The notes under the pieces were generated by a model, which worked only from the letters and a program-made list of their open reading frames with translations, was not told where the DNA came from and ran no database searches. A stretch of DNA of 64,000 nt, taken from contig NC_079487.1 of the NCBI RefSeq assembly GCF_020520425.1, positions 79,737,141-79,801,140 of the forward strand. The letters are read 5' to 3'. This document shows positions 1-10,958 of the stretch, piece by piece. The position numbers and the translations under genes are program-made. Source of the stretch: Spinacia oleracea. Taxonomy: Eukaryota; Streptophyta; Magnoliopsida; Caryophyllales; Amaranthaceae. Numbering within the stretch: position 1 is the stretch's first letter; each line of letters begins with the position of its first letter.

Positions 1-239
1 ATCGCAAACCTCGGGGTCATTTCATGAAAAATCCCTAACATATTTGAATGGTTTACAAACTAAACACAGGAAAAAGATGGTATTGTTCTATAATTTTGTA
101 TTCGTAATATGCTTTTGTCTCAACTCGTGGGTTTTCGCCCATGATTTAAGAACGTTTTAAGAGAAAAGAGCGAACAACAAAAAGAAAATGAGTAGAAAAA
201 GAATACTGGAAGGAAAAGCTAAGATGCATTATTCAGGAA

Positions 240-631
240 TAGACCTGGTTATCGGGCGGGTCGGGTCAGGGTCGGGGCGGGTCAAAAGAGGGTCGGGTAT
301 TAAAAGGGTCATTTTTAACGGGTCGATAATGGACGGGTCAAAAGCGGGTTGCGGGTCAATAGCGGGTCATTAGTGGACGGGTCAATAAACGAGCAATGAA
401 AAATGAAAAACAAAAGAGCCATGTGCAAGTACAAGTGAATACGAAGCTATACACGTAATTTTTTGTATCATTACTATTTTAATTTTTAAAATAATTGTAG
501 TATAAGTTTGACCCTATAATGACCCTGTCCAATAAAGGCCCTGTCCAATAAGAGCCCTGACCAATAAAAGCCCTATTAACTTGACCCTAACCCTATATCC
601 ATTGGACTACCCTGTCCAATAACCAGGTCTA
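240..631. mobile_element. Non-autonomous hAT-like MITE, GC-rich
   Basis: The element begins TAGACCTGGTTAT and ends with the inverse ATAACCAGGTCTA. It is flanked on both sides by the same 8 bp, TTCAGGAA (232-239 and 632-639). An 8-bp duplication is the hallmark of hAT transposases. The left half is a run of GGGTC/GGGTCGGG motifs; the right half carries the complementary GACCCTG/CCAATAA motifs, so the whole element can fold. It has no coding capacity: the short ORF across its left half is low-complexity. The element at 6806 has similar ends and the same sequence style. Confidence 0.8.
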
Positions 632-639
632 TTCAGGAA

Positions 640-1793
640 TCAAACCTGGGATGTAAAGCACTCACACATGTGTTTATGACTAGTTAGGCATTATTAGTTT
701 TCTTCCAATGGATTTACTTTAACAGCATGTAAACTTTTTCACATTCTTGTGGTGGCAGCAGCCCCCAATCCCCCCCCCCCCCCCCCTCCTCCCGTCATTG
801 TATGTGCAAGGTCTAGCCATATACGTTTGTGGTATTCATCTATTCAATAAGTAGTCTGGACCGATCATATTGTCTCGAACCAATCTGGAAAAGTTGCTTA
901 ATATATGATCCTTCCTTATTTACACTTCGCATACAACTGAACAAAATTTTGAATAGCGCTTGTGCTTGAAACTGCTCGTTCGCCCTAAATCCTGGCTTTT
1001 CCACTAAACATGTGTTCATTGCTTCAAGGTAGATGCTTTGGAGCCAAGATGCACTATGCCAATAAGAAGAATAAAAATTTCTTATTACAACACTTCATAT
1101 ACTATTTTTACAACACTTGGCCATTGTCCATTGACGCTAGAGTTACTACTTACTAGAATAGTGGTTGTGTGTAAATTTGTGAACCATTGATCCGAATTGC
1201 AAATCACTACGATCAAGAGAAAGTTGTAACAAATTTGATAGTAAATGAACCATCTTACTAGTTTCACACTGGGAAAAGGGGTACAGGTCAGTAATTTTGT
1301 TGCAGTTTAACATAGTTAGCCGTTCCATGTTCATTCAGTATACCAAAACCAGACGATCCACATTCCAGCAACCCTGGTTGACACAAGCAGGAGGTTTAAG
1401 GGTAATACAGTAATCTTGTTAGGGGAGGCTATTTGGTCTTTCTGGTTAGAAGATAGCTGTCGCAATTTGAAGGCTGGTTATTGATCTCTTACTGTACAAA
1501 GTACATGTTTTTTCTTAGCTATAGTATGACTTGTTACACATTATCTATGATCAATAGATTGTTTTGTCTAGTGTGATAAAGGATGTAGAAACGGTAAGAT
1601 TTCCTTCCCATTTTCTTACATCAGTATGTCTTTTTTAACCAAAGTCAAGGGTAATTGAAGCATGAAGGTTTCCCTTTCATCTGCTATAAATTTGTATTGA
1701 AATAAATGTCTTTTCGATGCTCCTCTTGAAGCTTGGTATTTTCTGTATAAAGAGCTTTCTGTGTTTTGCACTTACTAGCTGACGAATTCGTCA
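640..1793. other. Intergenic, no gene recognised
   Basis: AT-rich sequence with no ORF of convincing length on either strand. It contains a run of 17 C (770-786). Nothing else was recognised. Confidence 0.6.
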
Positions 1794-2306
1794 ATGGAGT
1801 ATGACCCCCTGTACGATGCTGACAAGGCTCTTAATGTGATGCCTTCATCATTCCATGATATTGGTGATGTTGAATTTCAGGATAATTGGGGCCGGTTTTG
1901 GTACGAGTTTACAGGATCTTAATTTGGGTATACTCTTAGCTAAATTCCTGAAATAGCTTACGATACTAATCGTCTTTATTTTATTGATATTATAACAGGG
2001 TAGACCTTGGTACTTCTGATGTTTTTGCCATCGATGTTCTGCTGAATTGCTTGACCGTGTTAAGCTCGGAGTAAGCTTATTATCCAAGCTTTTAACAAAC
2101 TTAGTGCCATAATATCTGCTAAATTTCTAATGATTTTACCATAAATTTGACATCATTAGTTTATTACTGAATCTTAAACGAGCAATGTTTCATTTGTGTG
2201 CAGGTATCTTGGTATCCAACAAGTAGTTTTTGGTGGTCGTAAAATGGGCGATTGGGAAGAGGGGATGACTAATTCTGAGTTTGGTTACAAGTTCTTTAAA
2301 ATATGA
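1794..2306 (+). pseudogene. Exon-like relic of an unrecognised gene
   Basis: Three short blocks read like exons. Block 1 (ATG at 1794 to about 1915) encodes a charged, aromatic stretch starting MEYDPLYDADKALN and ending near NWGRFWYEF. Block 2 (about 1999-2071) encodes a stretch ending AELLDRVKLG directly before a GTAAGC donor, but carries an in-frame TGA. Block 3 (2204-2306), after a TGTGCAG acceptor, continues YLGIQQVVFGGRKMGDWEEG and ends FGYKFFKI-stop. Phases are compatible between blocks 2 and 3. I do not recognise the family. The stop in block 2 and the absence of upstream exons suggest a truncated gene copy. It could also be chance. Confidence 0.35.
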
Positions 2307-2633
2307 ATTCGATTGGATTTGGAGTGCGTCGAGGCGGATATCGGGCATGCAACAACAAACACATATCAACTAAAAGACAAATAGCTAAAAGACAAAAAAG
2401 GAAGTACCATTCATGTAAAAAAAGTACCATTCTAATACCATTCTGTAAAAAAAAGTACCATTTGTGTTTAGAAAAGTACCATTTAATTTTTTTTTTGTCC
2501 TTTTTCCTATTTTGTCTTATGTTCTGATATGTATTTGGACACACATATCAGATATGTGTTTTTACTTCCTCTTGGATTTGGTTTCCAAGATTCTGTAAAG
2601 AGGATTGCTTTGTTGGAACATTTATATTTTAAA

Positions 2634-2720
2634 CTAGATTTTAGCCCGTGCGATGCACGAATTCTACTAAATTTTTAAGTAAAAATAAAGCTTTATGGAG
2701 TATTGTAACTACTATATTTT
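2634..2720 (-). mobile_element. Helitron 3' end fragment
   Basis: Read on the minus strand, the sequence has a small hairpin (CGTGCATCGCACG), about 11 further bases, then CTAG followed by T. This is the Helitron 3' terminus and its A/T target preference. No matching 5' TC end was found nearby, so only the 3' end is supported. Confidence 0.5.
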
Positions 2721-2723
2721 ATA

Positions 2724-3292
2724 CTTCCTCTATTCTTTTTTAAATGACTCAATTATTTAGGCACGTTTGTCAATGTACAATTTTAAATATTAATACTCCC
2801 TCTGTCCCAATTTAGTCGTTACACTTACTATTGCACAAAGTTTTAGGTGATAAGTGGTTGTTTGATTATCAATTGTAATTTGATTGAAAAAGTAGATGTG
2901 ATAGGAGTTAGTGAGATATTTTTTAATTGAATGAGAGAGTGTGCGTGGACAAAAAAGGTTAGTGGGAAGAGAGACAATATAATAATTTGGGGTCATTGCT
3001 AATTTAAAGTGTAACAACTAATTTGGGACGGACGAAAAAGGAAAGTGTAACAACTAATCTAGGACGGACGAAAAAGGAAAGTGTAACGACTAATCTGGGA
3101 CGAAGGAAGTATCTTTTATCGTGGATATTATTTTATAAAAAGTTGATATTTAAAAAATATTTCTCGAGACGAATCTAATAAGACCCCACACGACTATGTT
3201 TTTTTAATGTACAAATCATAAAATGAAGTCAAAGGAGCTTGTGTGAATAGTGTCAAAAACCAATTGTGTCATGTAATTGAGAACGGAGGAAG
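2724..3292. mobile_element. Stowaway-like MITE (outer, interrupted)
   Basis: Ends CTTCCTCTATTC and its inverse, flanked by TA. A related copy without the interruption lies at 50226-50476 and shares the internal stretches around 'aatctaataagaccc' and 'aatgaagtcaaagga'. The copy here is split by a second MITE (2796-3109). Confidence 0.75.
2796..3109. mobile_element. Stowaway MITE nested in another MITE
   Basis: Starts CTCCCTCTGTCCC and ends with its inverse, flanked by TA (2794-2795 and 3110-3111). Its right terminal repeat (GTGTAAC..ACTAAT..GGGACG) is present three times in tandem. The same family occurs at 5900-6184. The uninterrupted outer-family copy at 50226 shows what the insertion site looked like. 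Confidence 0.8.
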
Positions 3293-3769
3293 TATATTAT
3301 ATTAGATTAGTGTTTGATTTTAACTGAATTTCATTTTAAATCTATTTTTTAATTTATTTGATTGTTTGATTTTGAATAAAGTTGTATATATTAGTAATTA
3401 GTTAATTAAAATATCAACGTGTCACCTAATTATTTATTTACGTGGCACTCGACTTATTTAATTCAAAAATAAATTTGAAATCTTATTTTTCATTGGTCGA
3501 AACCATTAGATTTTATACGTGTCACTCTAACATTGGACTTGTGTTTGATTTTGGATAAAATTTTATTTTAGATCAGTGTTTGATTTTGAATTGAATTTTA
3601 TTTTATATTTATTTTTTAATTATTTAAGTTTGATGGAGTTGTATATATTATTTATTAATTAAAATATATATATGGTACCTATTTATTTGGATCACCCTAT
3701 CAACTTACACCTAATATTTTTCTACAACTTGTGATGGTATCAGCTTATATAACCATGTTCTGTTCGGGG

Positions 3770-4024
3770 GATAAGAATAAAATAGAAATTGACTTATGGT
3801 GGAGAGATGGCTGAGTGGTTGATAGCTCCGGTCTTGAAAACCGGCATAGTTCTTTATTCAGAACTATCGAGGGTTCGAATCCCTCTCTCTCCTTTTGCTC
3901 GTTCAATAGAACTGTTTCCTTATTTGAATTTATTAGTGTTGCTTCGTCTGGTAAAATATAAAATTAAAGAGAATGGCTCAGCTATCTCACCTAGCCGAGC
4001 CAGAAAAAAAAGAAATTTATCTAT
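3770..4024 (+). other. Nuclear insertion of plastid DNA (NUPT)
   Basis: The trnS-UGA-like sequence is followed by about 130 bp resembling the plastid spacer beyond trnS. It includes an imperfect inverted repeat (GGCTCAGCTA / TAGCCGAGCC) like a 3' processing stem. The right junction is near 4024, where the local 280-bp repeat resumes. The left junction is uncertain (3700-3790). Confidence 0.7.
3801..3893 (+). tRNA. trnS-UGA: tRNA-Ser(UGA), plastid-derived copy
   Basis: Acceptor arms GGAGAGA and TCTCTCC pair exactly. The anticodon stem CCGGT/ACCGG encloses loop CTTGAAA with anticodon TGA at 3835-3837. A long class-II variable arm is present and the T arm is GAGGG-TTCGAAT-CCCTC. Sequence and context are those of the plastid tRNA-Ser(UGA), not a nuclear tRNA-Ser. 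No obvious pol III terminator (TTTT) follows closely except 'cctttt' just after the 3' end, so transcription in the nucleus is possible but unproven. Confidence 0.85.
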
Positions 4025-4256
4025 ATGACACTCAACTTTTTTTAATTCAAAAATAAATTATAAATTTTATTATTCATTGGCCGAAACCATTAGATTTGTT
4101 ACGCGGCACTTTAATATTGGATTAGTGTTTAATTTTTGATAAAATTTTGTTTTAGATTTTATATATTATATTAGATTACTGTTTGATTTTATATTGAATT
4201 TCATTTGAGATTTATTTTTAATTAATAGAGTGTTTGATTTTGAATGAAGTTGTATA

Positions 4257-4514
4257 CTCCCTCCGTTCCATAATGTTCCTCACTTTTCCATTATGCACGG
4301 TCTCCAGTGCACTACTTTGACCGTTAATAATTTTAATTCCGTATTAGTAAAAATTATAAAAAAGTGATATTTAGAAAATTTATATTGAAACAAATCTAAT
4401 GATATCCCACAAGTTAACATTTATACTCTTAATCATACTATTAATTACGGTCAAAGTTTTTAAATTTTGACCACATGAATAGTAAACATGAGGAACATTA
4501 TGGAACAGAGGGAG
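4257..4514. mobile_element. Stowaway MITE (258 bp)
   Basis: Begins CTCCCTCCGTTCCATAATG and ends with the inverse CATTATGGAACAGAGGGAG, flanked by TA on both sides. These are canonical Stowaway ends, mobilised by Tc1/mariner-type transposases. No coding capacity. Confidence 0.9.
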
Positions 4515-5213
4515 TATATATTAGTAATTAAAATATCTACGTGACACCTAATTATTTGTTTACGTGGTACTCGACTTTTTTAATTCAAAAATAATTTATA
4601 AATTTTACTTTTCATTGGCCGAAACCATTAGATTCCCTACGTACCGCTCTAATATTGGACTAATGTTTGATTTTGAATAGAATTTCATTTTAGATTAGTG
4701 TTTGATTTTGGATTGAATTTTATGTTAGGTTTAATTTTTAATTATTAGAGTATTTGATTTTGGATGGAGTTGTGTATATTATTAACAAGATTAGATCCCG
4801 TGCACGTACGAATTTTGATAATTTTTTCACAAAATATTTAATTGAATATCTCCCAAACTACTGCATAGTTATAGCATTTTTAACATACCCGTTTAAATTT
4901 ATTCATCTAATATGCAATATCTAAAATGCTAATATGTAATTTGACCAAAATATTGAGTGATATATTTTGCATTATTAATATAGCGATTTGACTAAAATAT
5001 TACTAATTTTGAATAATTATTATTACGTCGTATCTATTATTGCCATAATTTATAAACTAAATTTTGTTTCCATACATAAATAGTTTATAAAAAAAGGTAG
5101 AGAATAAAAATAAAATAAAACAGATACATTTTTTTGGGAAAATGATTTTTGACGGGAAAAAATCGCACCAGGAATTGACATGTGTCATTCTTGGTGTCTC
5201 TTTTAGTATATAA

Positions 5214-5853
5214 CTAGTGTGTGGCCCGGGCGATGCCCCGGATGCTACATTGAATAACTAAAGTTTTAGATTTTTCTTGAGCTCAATATTTGACCAAAAT
5301 ACTTGTCTTCTATAGAATGAAAAATATCCGTTAAGTTCATCAACTACACAGACACGCTAAGTCATTTATCATGGCAAGTAAGTTTTCAATCATATCATCT
5401 TACAATGTGTATAATTTGTTTTCTCGTGGAACTAAGTGCGTCAAATTTATAAACACCAAATTAGATATATATACAGCTATGTAAGGCAATCCTATAGTTG
5501 ATTCTTATGAGACTTATGACATCATGTTTCTTCATGGTTGTCATAATACTTTAATTTTTCTTCTTTTCAAAATAGTCCATAGAAATTAAAAAGTCATTTA
5601 AAAATTTATTTGTTTTAGATTTCATGTGAACATTTATTTATAAATTAATGTGAAGATATGAACCACAATTGTTAGTTGGTTAAGATGGTAATGAGAATTA
5701 TCATCCACACTTGAGGTCTGGTGTTCGAACCTCATTGTATTGATTTTTGGTTGTCCATTACATAATACTTGGTGAGTGGATGATGTGGCGTGAGGAGAGT
5801 ACTACTTGACACATATACATTTTCCACAACGCCTTTTAATATATTAGTATAGA
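5214..5853 (-). mobile_element. Non-autonomous Helitron (inner, 640 bp)
   Basis: On the minus strand it starts A|TCTATACTAATATATTAAAAG and ends with a GC hairpin (CCGGGGCATCGCCCGGG) plus 11 bases ending CTAG|T. These are complete Helitron termini with the A/T insertion site. It carries no helicase and contains a tRNA-like (SINE-like) segment. Confidence 0.8.
5668..5735 (+). mobile_element. tRNA-like SINE head inside Helitron
   Basis: A box-like TTAGTTGGTTAAGATGG is followed about 40 bp later by B box-like GGTGTTCGAACCTC. This spacing fits an internal pol III promoter. No clear 3' tail or target duplication, so it may be an old SINE fragment captured by the Helitron. Confidence 0.35.
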
Positions 5854-5899
5854 TAATAGATTAATTAATTAAAATATTTACGTGACACTTAATTATTTA

Positions 5900-6184
5900 C
5901 TCCCTCCGTCCCAGATTAGTTGTTACACTTTCCTCTTTCGTCCGTCTCAGATTAGTTGTTACACTTCTAAAATAGGAATGCCCCCAAAATTATTATATTG
6001 TCTCTCTCTTCCCACTAAATTGTGTTTTGTCCTCACACCCTCTCTCATTCAATTAAAAAAATGCCCCACTAACTCCTATTACATCTACTTTTTCAATAAA
6101 ATAACAATTGATAACCAAATAACCACTTATCACCTAAAACTTTGTGCAAAGGTAAGTGTAACAACTAATCTGGTACAGAGGGAG
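5900..6184. mobile_element. Stowaway MITE (285 bp)
   Basis: Ends CTCCCTCCGTCCCAGATTAG and its inverse, flanked by TA (5898-5899 and 6185-6186). The left terminal repeat is duplicated in tandem. Same family as 2796-3109. The ORF running through it is a by-product. Confidence 0.85.
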
Positions 6185-6414
6185 TATAACAAACTTTTAG
6201 GAAAAACGGTCTAACAGAAAAACCGCCTAGTTATCGTTCAATATGCCACCTAAGATGTTGACATCAACATTTCTTTTTATTTTTCGAAAAATACATGTGC
6301 GCTTTTTTTGTTTTTCATTTTCCTAAACCTAATTCATATCTTTCTCTCTCCTAAATTCTCTGCCCCCTCTCTCTCCTAAACTCAGAATCGCTCCTTTCTC
6401 CTCCATAACTAAGC

Positions 6415-7333
6415 TTTAGGGTGAGTTTATCCCTAGTCTTGAAGGGAGTCTTGAGGCGAGTCTCAAGCCTAAATCTTGGGATAATGTAGTAAAAGACTAC
6501 ACCAAGTCTTGAAGCGAGTTTGAAAATCCAAGACTCACTCAAGACTCACTTAAGACTCCACTTTTTTTTTCCTCCAATCAAATCATGCCACATCATCAAA
6601 CTTAATTTATCTTATTTAACCCAACTAAATTATTGATGGTTTATGTATTTTTTTTTTCATTTGCCTTTAAATTTATGTTTTAGATCTTTTGAATTTAATA
6701 TGTTGTATTATTGTTTCTAATTTGTACGGAATTTATGTCAATTTTGAAATTAACATTTTCTGTTTTTTTTTTCATTTTTTTCTCGAATTATAAATTACGT
6801 TATTTTAGAGCTGATCAACATGGGTCCGACCCGGTCCGAAAATTACCGGGTTGGGGCAGAACACCCGGCCCGACCCGATTTTTTTAAAAAATTTACGGAC
6901 TTTGGACAACACAAAACTACAATTTTAGTTATAAATTTGGCCGACCCGAAATTGGCTCGAAAAGCCTGCTATTTTTAGCCCAAAATAGCGGGTTTTGGGA
7001 ATACAAAATTGGCCCGAAGCTTGGCCCGGTCCGCACCGACATAATGGAAACTTTTTTATGTCCTCGACCCGGCCCGGCCCGCCTTTTGATCAGGTCTACT
7101 TTGTTTATATATAAGAAAACATAGTTTCAATATTATTTAGAAAATGTACCAAAAAAAAAGATATACACATAAAATATTATTTTAAGAGTTAGGTGAGTCT
7201 GAGGTGAGTCTGGGGATAATGTGTAAAAATAGGGTGAGTTTTGTGTGAGTCTGGATAATGAAAAAGTTGGTGGAAATTTGATGTGGCAGAGTCTGAAGAT
7301 TAGAGGTGAGTCTGGGGATAAACTCACCCTAAA
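6415..7333. mobile_element. TIR DNA element (919 bp), interrupted by a hAT MITE
   Basis: Left end TTTAGGGTGAGTTTATCCC and the inverse at the right end. The 'GAGTCT' and 'GGGATAATGT' motifs recur in opposite orientation in both arms. No target duplication is visible, so the superfamily is open. The element at 6806-7098 sits inside it. Confidence 0.6.
6806..7098. mobile_element. GC-rich hAT-like MITE
   Basis: Ends TAGAGCTGATCA and, inverted, TGATCAGGTCTA. The body is rich in CCCGACCC/GGCCCGG. Similar in ends and composition to the element at 240-631, but the 8-bp flanks match poorly, suggesting age or mutation. Confidence 0.6.
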
Positions 7334-8875
7334 GGATCGGTGGAGGTGGAAGTGCGACTGAGAGATGCTAAGGAGAGCGGTGGAATTTCGGTTGGTCGAT
7401 GTTTTCCGGACGAGATAGATCAAGCATGCGGTGGCGGTGGCGGTGGCGGTGGTGGTAGTTGAATCTCCTCCTTTGATTTCAGTGATTCTGGATAGGTCAA
7501 AATAGGATCTCCTCCTTTTGATTTCGACGATTATTATGCGCAGTAAGTTAGTCATTTTTCTCTTTGATTTTGTGAGCAAATTGTAGAAATAATCGGCTGA
7601 GATTGAAGGATTTGATTTTTGTAACAACGGCGATCTTCTCGTTTTGTAGACCGGAGGAACAATCGATATTATCTCGCAACGGTGGGCCACTGCGAGATCC
7701 ACCGCGACCATGGAAGTGCGGCTGGAGCGTGACAGGGAATGCTAGTTCAAGACGGCGGCGGGGAAAGGGAGGCAAGGAGGTAAGGGATGAGGTGAGAAAC
7801 TTCTCGCTTCGAAGCCGCCGCCTGATGCTGGAGGTTAGGTTGCTCGCCATCAGATTCATCAACGACGAGCGTATTCTTATTTGTCAACGTTGCTGCAGCC
7901 GCCGTCACCACTGGCTAGTTGATTTTCTTGGTTGTTGCTGTTGTTCTGCTGCTTCTGTTGTGGCCTTTGGTTGTCGCTGGTCTGTTGTTGCCGCTGGTGG
8001 TAGTTGAAAGAAACAGATAGAAAGAGAAGCGATGACGATCAAGATGAAATTGATGTTGCTGGAATTATTTTAGTTATATATTTGTTGTATTTAGTTAAGA
8101 AATAAATCGTTTTAGTTATTCTTGTTATAGTTTAGAAGTATTTCGTTTTAGTTATTCATTGTTTTAGTTAAGGTTTTTAGTTAAGAATTGTATTGTTTTA
8201 GTTATATTTAGTTAATAAATTAAATGGTTTAGTTATATTTTTTTTGGTTTTAGTTAAGATTATTTGAAGTATTAGTTAATAATTTTTTTGGTTTTAGTTA
8301 AGATTTCTCGAGTTTCACTTTGATTAAGATACAATATTTCAAGCAATAGAACCAATTAATTAGTTAAGTAATGACACTAATTAGTTAAGTAATATAACCA
8401 ATTAGTTAAGCTATAATACCTCGTATTTTAGTAATTATAAATATATTTTATTATATTAATAAAGCATTTTTATTATTTTACGAATTTAAATCGCATTTAA
8501 ATAAGTTATTTAAATGTATTTAATTAATTAAAAGTATTTATTATTTTAATTAGTTATGAAGCGAATTTAATTTTCAAGTTGATAATTTATTTGGGTTTTG
8601 AAATTAAAACGATTTGAATTATTCTAAAGTCTAATCCAATTTTCATAAGAAGCTCTAGTGAATAATTCAATAGCCTATTCAATTCTAGCCCAAACAAACT
8701 AAAGCAAGCCCAACTTGATTTACTGAAGTCCAAAAATGAGATCAACACCTAACCTACCAAGGGGTACAAAGTCTATAAATACCCCTTGATGTCTCGCAAA
8801 TCCCCACACATACGGGCTAATTTTCTCATTAATCCCCGTGAATCGTTAATTCGTGAGGGGTAGTAATGTAGTATA
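7334..8875. other. Non-coding region with spurious ORFs
   Basis: Overlapping ORFs on both strands (7133-8007) are low-complexity (GGTGGC repeats, arginine/serine-rich) and show no domain. From about 8050 the sequence becomes AT-rich, with many 'tagttaag' and 'ttttagtta' repeats. No gene is supported. Confidence 0.6.
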
Positions 8876-10947
8876 CCCAAATTTTTGGCTGCATAGGTAT
8901 GCGTGCAATTTTACGTGCATTATGAGATTTAAATGCTTTGTTTTAGAAGTACTAGCCTTCCTTTTTAGTGCATTATTTTGTTTTCTCTTTTTTAAAAAAA
9001 AAATTTAAAAAAAAATTAGTTTTAAATTTTATTTTTTTAATTTTAAAAAAAAATTATTTATCACGCTTTTTTCAAAAAAAAAAAAATCTCATTATTTGAG
9101 TAAGCTGTAAGCAAAAAAAAGAAACAAACAAATGGACATCTAAAGTAATTTAATGAACATTCATGTTCAAATAATGACCATGTCATTAATTTTCTATCTG
9201 TTTTTTCTATTTTAGTTGTTGCTGCCTATTTTCTTTTTCTTTATGCTTCTAATTTTTCTGCTACCTTCCTTCCGGCTTCCACTTTTTTCGCTACATCTGT
9301 CTCTTCTCTTTCTATCTGCTTCCTTATTTGCAGATTATTTTCTTGTTGCTTCTGCCTTCAATTTTTTCTTAAATTCTTGCAGCCTCTCTTAATACCACAT
9401 CTTCCATTTTTAAATCTGTTTTTTTTTCTTTTGTTGGCGCATTCATATTAACCTTTTCCTTCCTGCAGAAAAATCATAATGTTGTTAGTTGAACATTATG
9501 CTGTATAAGTTGAACATAAGACTTGAGAAACTGAACATCACACAAAAGTGTTCTTATTTATGAACATATCATAGTTTTATAAGTTGAATAAATGATTATT
9601 TATAAGTTGAACATGAGACTTGAGAAACTGAACATCACATGAAAGTGTTCTTATTTGTGAACATCATATTTTATAAGTTGAACGTGACAATATTTAGACA
9701 GCGCCACTTTTTATCTTTTAGTAAAGAATAATGAACATATGCTTATTACTGTTGTTACTTGCCTTTTAGTTGAACATGATTCTTTACATAATTCTTTATA
9801 AGTTTAACATGAGACTTGAGAAACTGAACATCACACAAAAGTATTGAACATATAATATATTAGTTTTATAAGTTGAATTTAGTTGAACATGATTTTGTAT
9901 AAGTTGAACATAAGACTTGAGAAACTGAATTCACACCAAAGTGTTGAACATATCACAGTTTTATAACTTGAATTTAGTTGAATATGATTATTTATAAGTT
10001 GAACACGAAAGTTGAAAAATTGAACATCACACAAAAGGATTATTAGTTGTGAACATCATCTTTTATAAGTTGAACGTGATAAATTATAAACTGAACATAA
10101 CAAATTCAGAATTAATATTCAACATTAACTACCACAACCACCAAGAACAACAATCTCAACCACAATACCAACAACAACAACAATATCAAGTTACTAAATG
10201 TAGCTCATTCTACAATTCTGAACATCGGAATTTATAAATTAAACATGCACGGTGCTAGATCTAAAATCGCAACATAAAATTATTTTTCAAAAAAATGAAC
10301 ATCCACCTATATTAATTTGAACATCGATCTCCAACCACGAAATCAATTAACGACAATATGTAAATTAAAATCACAATCAAATTTGGTGATGAAACTAGCA
10401 AATTATTAAACACGAATTCACAGCAAATGAACATCGAATAACTGCAAATTAAAGATCGACTTATAAAGAAAACTCACGAATTTCACACAAAGAAACATGA
10501 ATTGGTGTAAAGAGAGGAGAGAGATATTCGACGGTTCTGATCAAGAATTTTCCAGAATCGATAAAAAATTGACAGATCCGACCAGAAATTCTACAGATCG
10601 GATCAGAAAATTGACAGACCAGATCAAAAATTCGGTAGATACGACCAGAAATTCGACAGATCTGATCAGAAATTCGACGGTTCCGACTAGAAATTCGCCG
10701 GAATCGCATGAGTAACGGTTGACGTGGAATTCATCAGAGTGAAATTGGAGGTTTAAAGAGAGAGAAAATGTAGTTTGATGAGAGAGAATGTGGAGGTTTT
10801 GATGAGAGCAAATGGGGTTTGGTGAGAGAGAAAATGGTGAGAGGTTATAGGAGAGAGAAAAATGGGCATGTTATATTATATAACGTAGTGTGTTTTAGCT
10901 CTTATGCATCTAGAGATAGATGCATACCTATGCACCCATTAATTATA
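8876..10947. mobile_element. MULE-like non-autonomous transposon (2.07 kb)
   Basis: The same 11 bp, AATGTAGTATA, flanks both sides (8865-8875 and 10948-10958). Near the ends lies the inverted motif GCATAGGTATGC. Target duplications of 9-11 bp are typical of Mutator-like elements. The interior has no transposase. It has repeated units built on 'ataagttgaacatgagac' and 'gagaaactgaacatcac' (9480-10080), and a run of short repeats around 'atcagaaattcgaca' (10537-10690) that gives an arginine/isoleucine-rich ORF on the minus strand, not a recognisable protein. Confidence 0.75.
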
Positions 10948-10958
10948 AATGTAGTATA

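Larger units (their letters stand above)
4791..5860 (-). mobile_element. Non-autonomous Helitron (outer)
   Basis: On the minus strand, removing the nested element (5214-5853) gives a 430-bp unit. It starts A|TCTATTATTATATACTAAAAG and ends ...CACGGGATCTAA|T, matching Helitron rules (5' TC, 3' CTRR, inserted between A and T). The nested copy landed 7 bp inside its 5' end. Confidence 0.65.
3296..5898 (+). repeat. Degenerate repeat units of about 280 bp
   Basis: Similar AT-rich units recur at about 3400-3665, 4020-4250, 4517-4790 and, as a fragment, 5862-5898. Each contains 'acgtg..ac.cctaattattt', 'aaaccattagatt' and several 'gtgtttgatttt' motifs. The array has been a landing site: a plastid fragment, two Stowaways and two Helitrons separate the units. 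Confidence 0.6.

Noticed and set aside
7133..8007. Overlapping ORFs of 104-192 aa on both strands
   Set aside because: Low-complexity, mutually overlapping, no domain or start context, and they cross transposon ends.
10461..10709. Arginine/isoleucine-rich ORF, 82 aa minus
   Set aside because: A translation of short 'atcagaaattcgaca' repeats within the MULE-like element.
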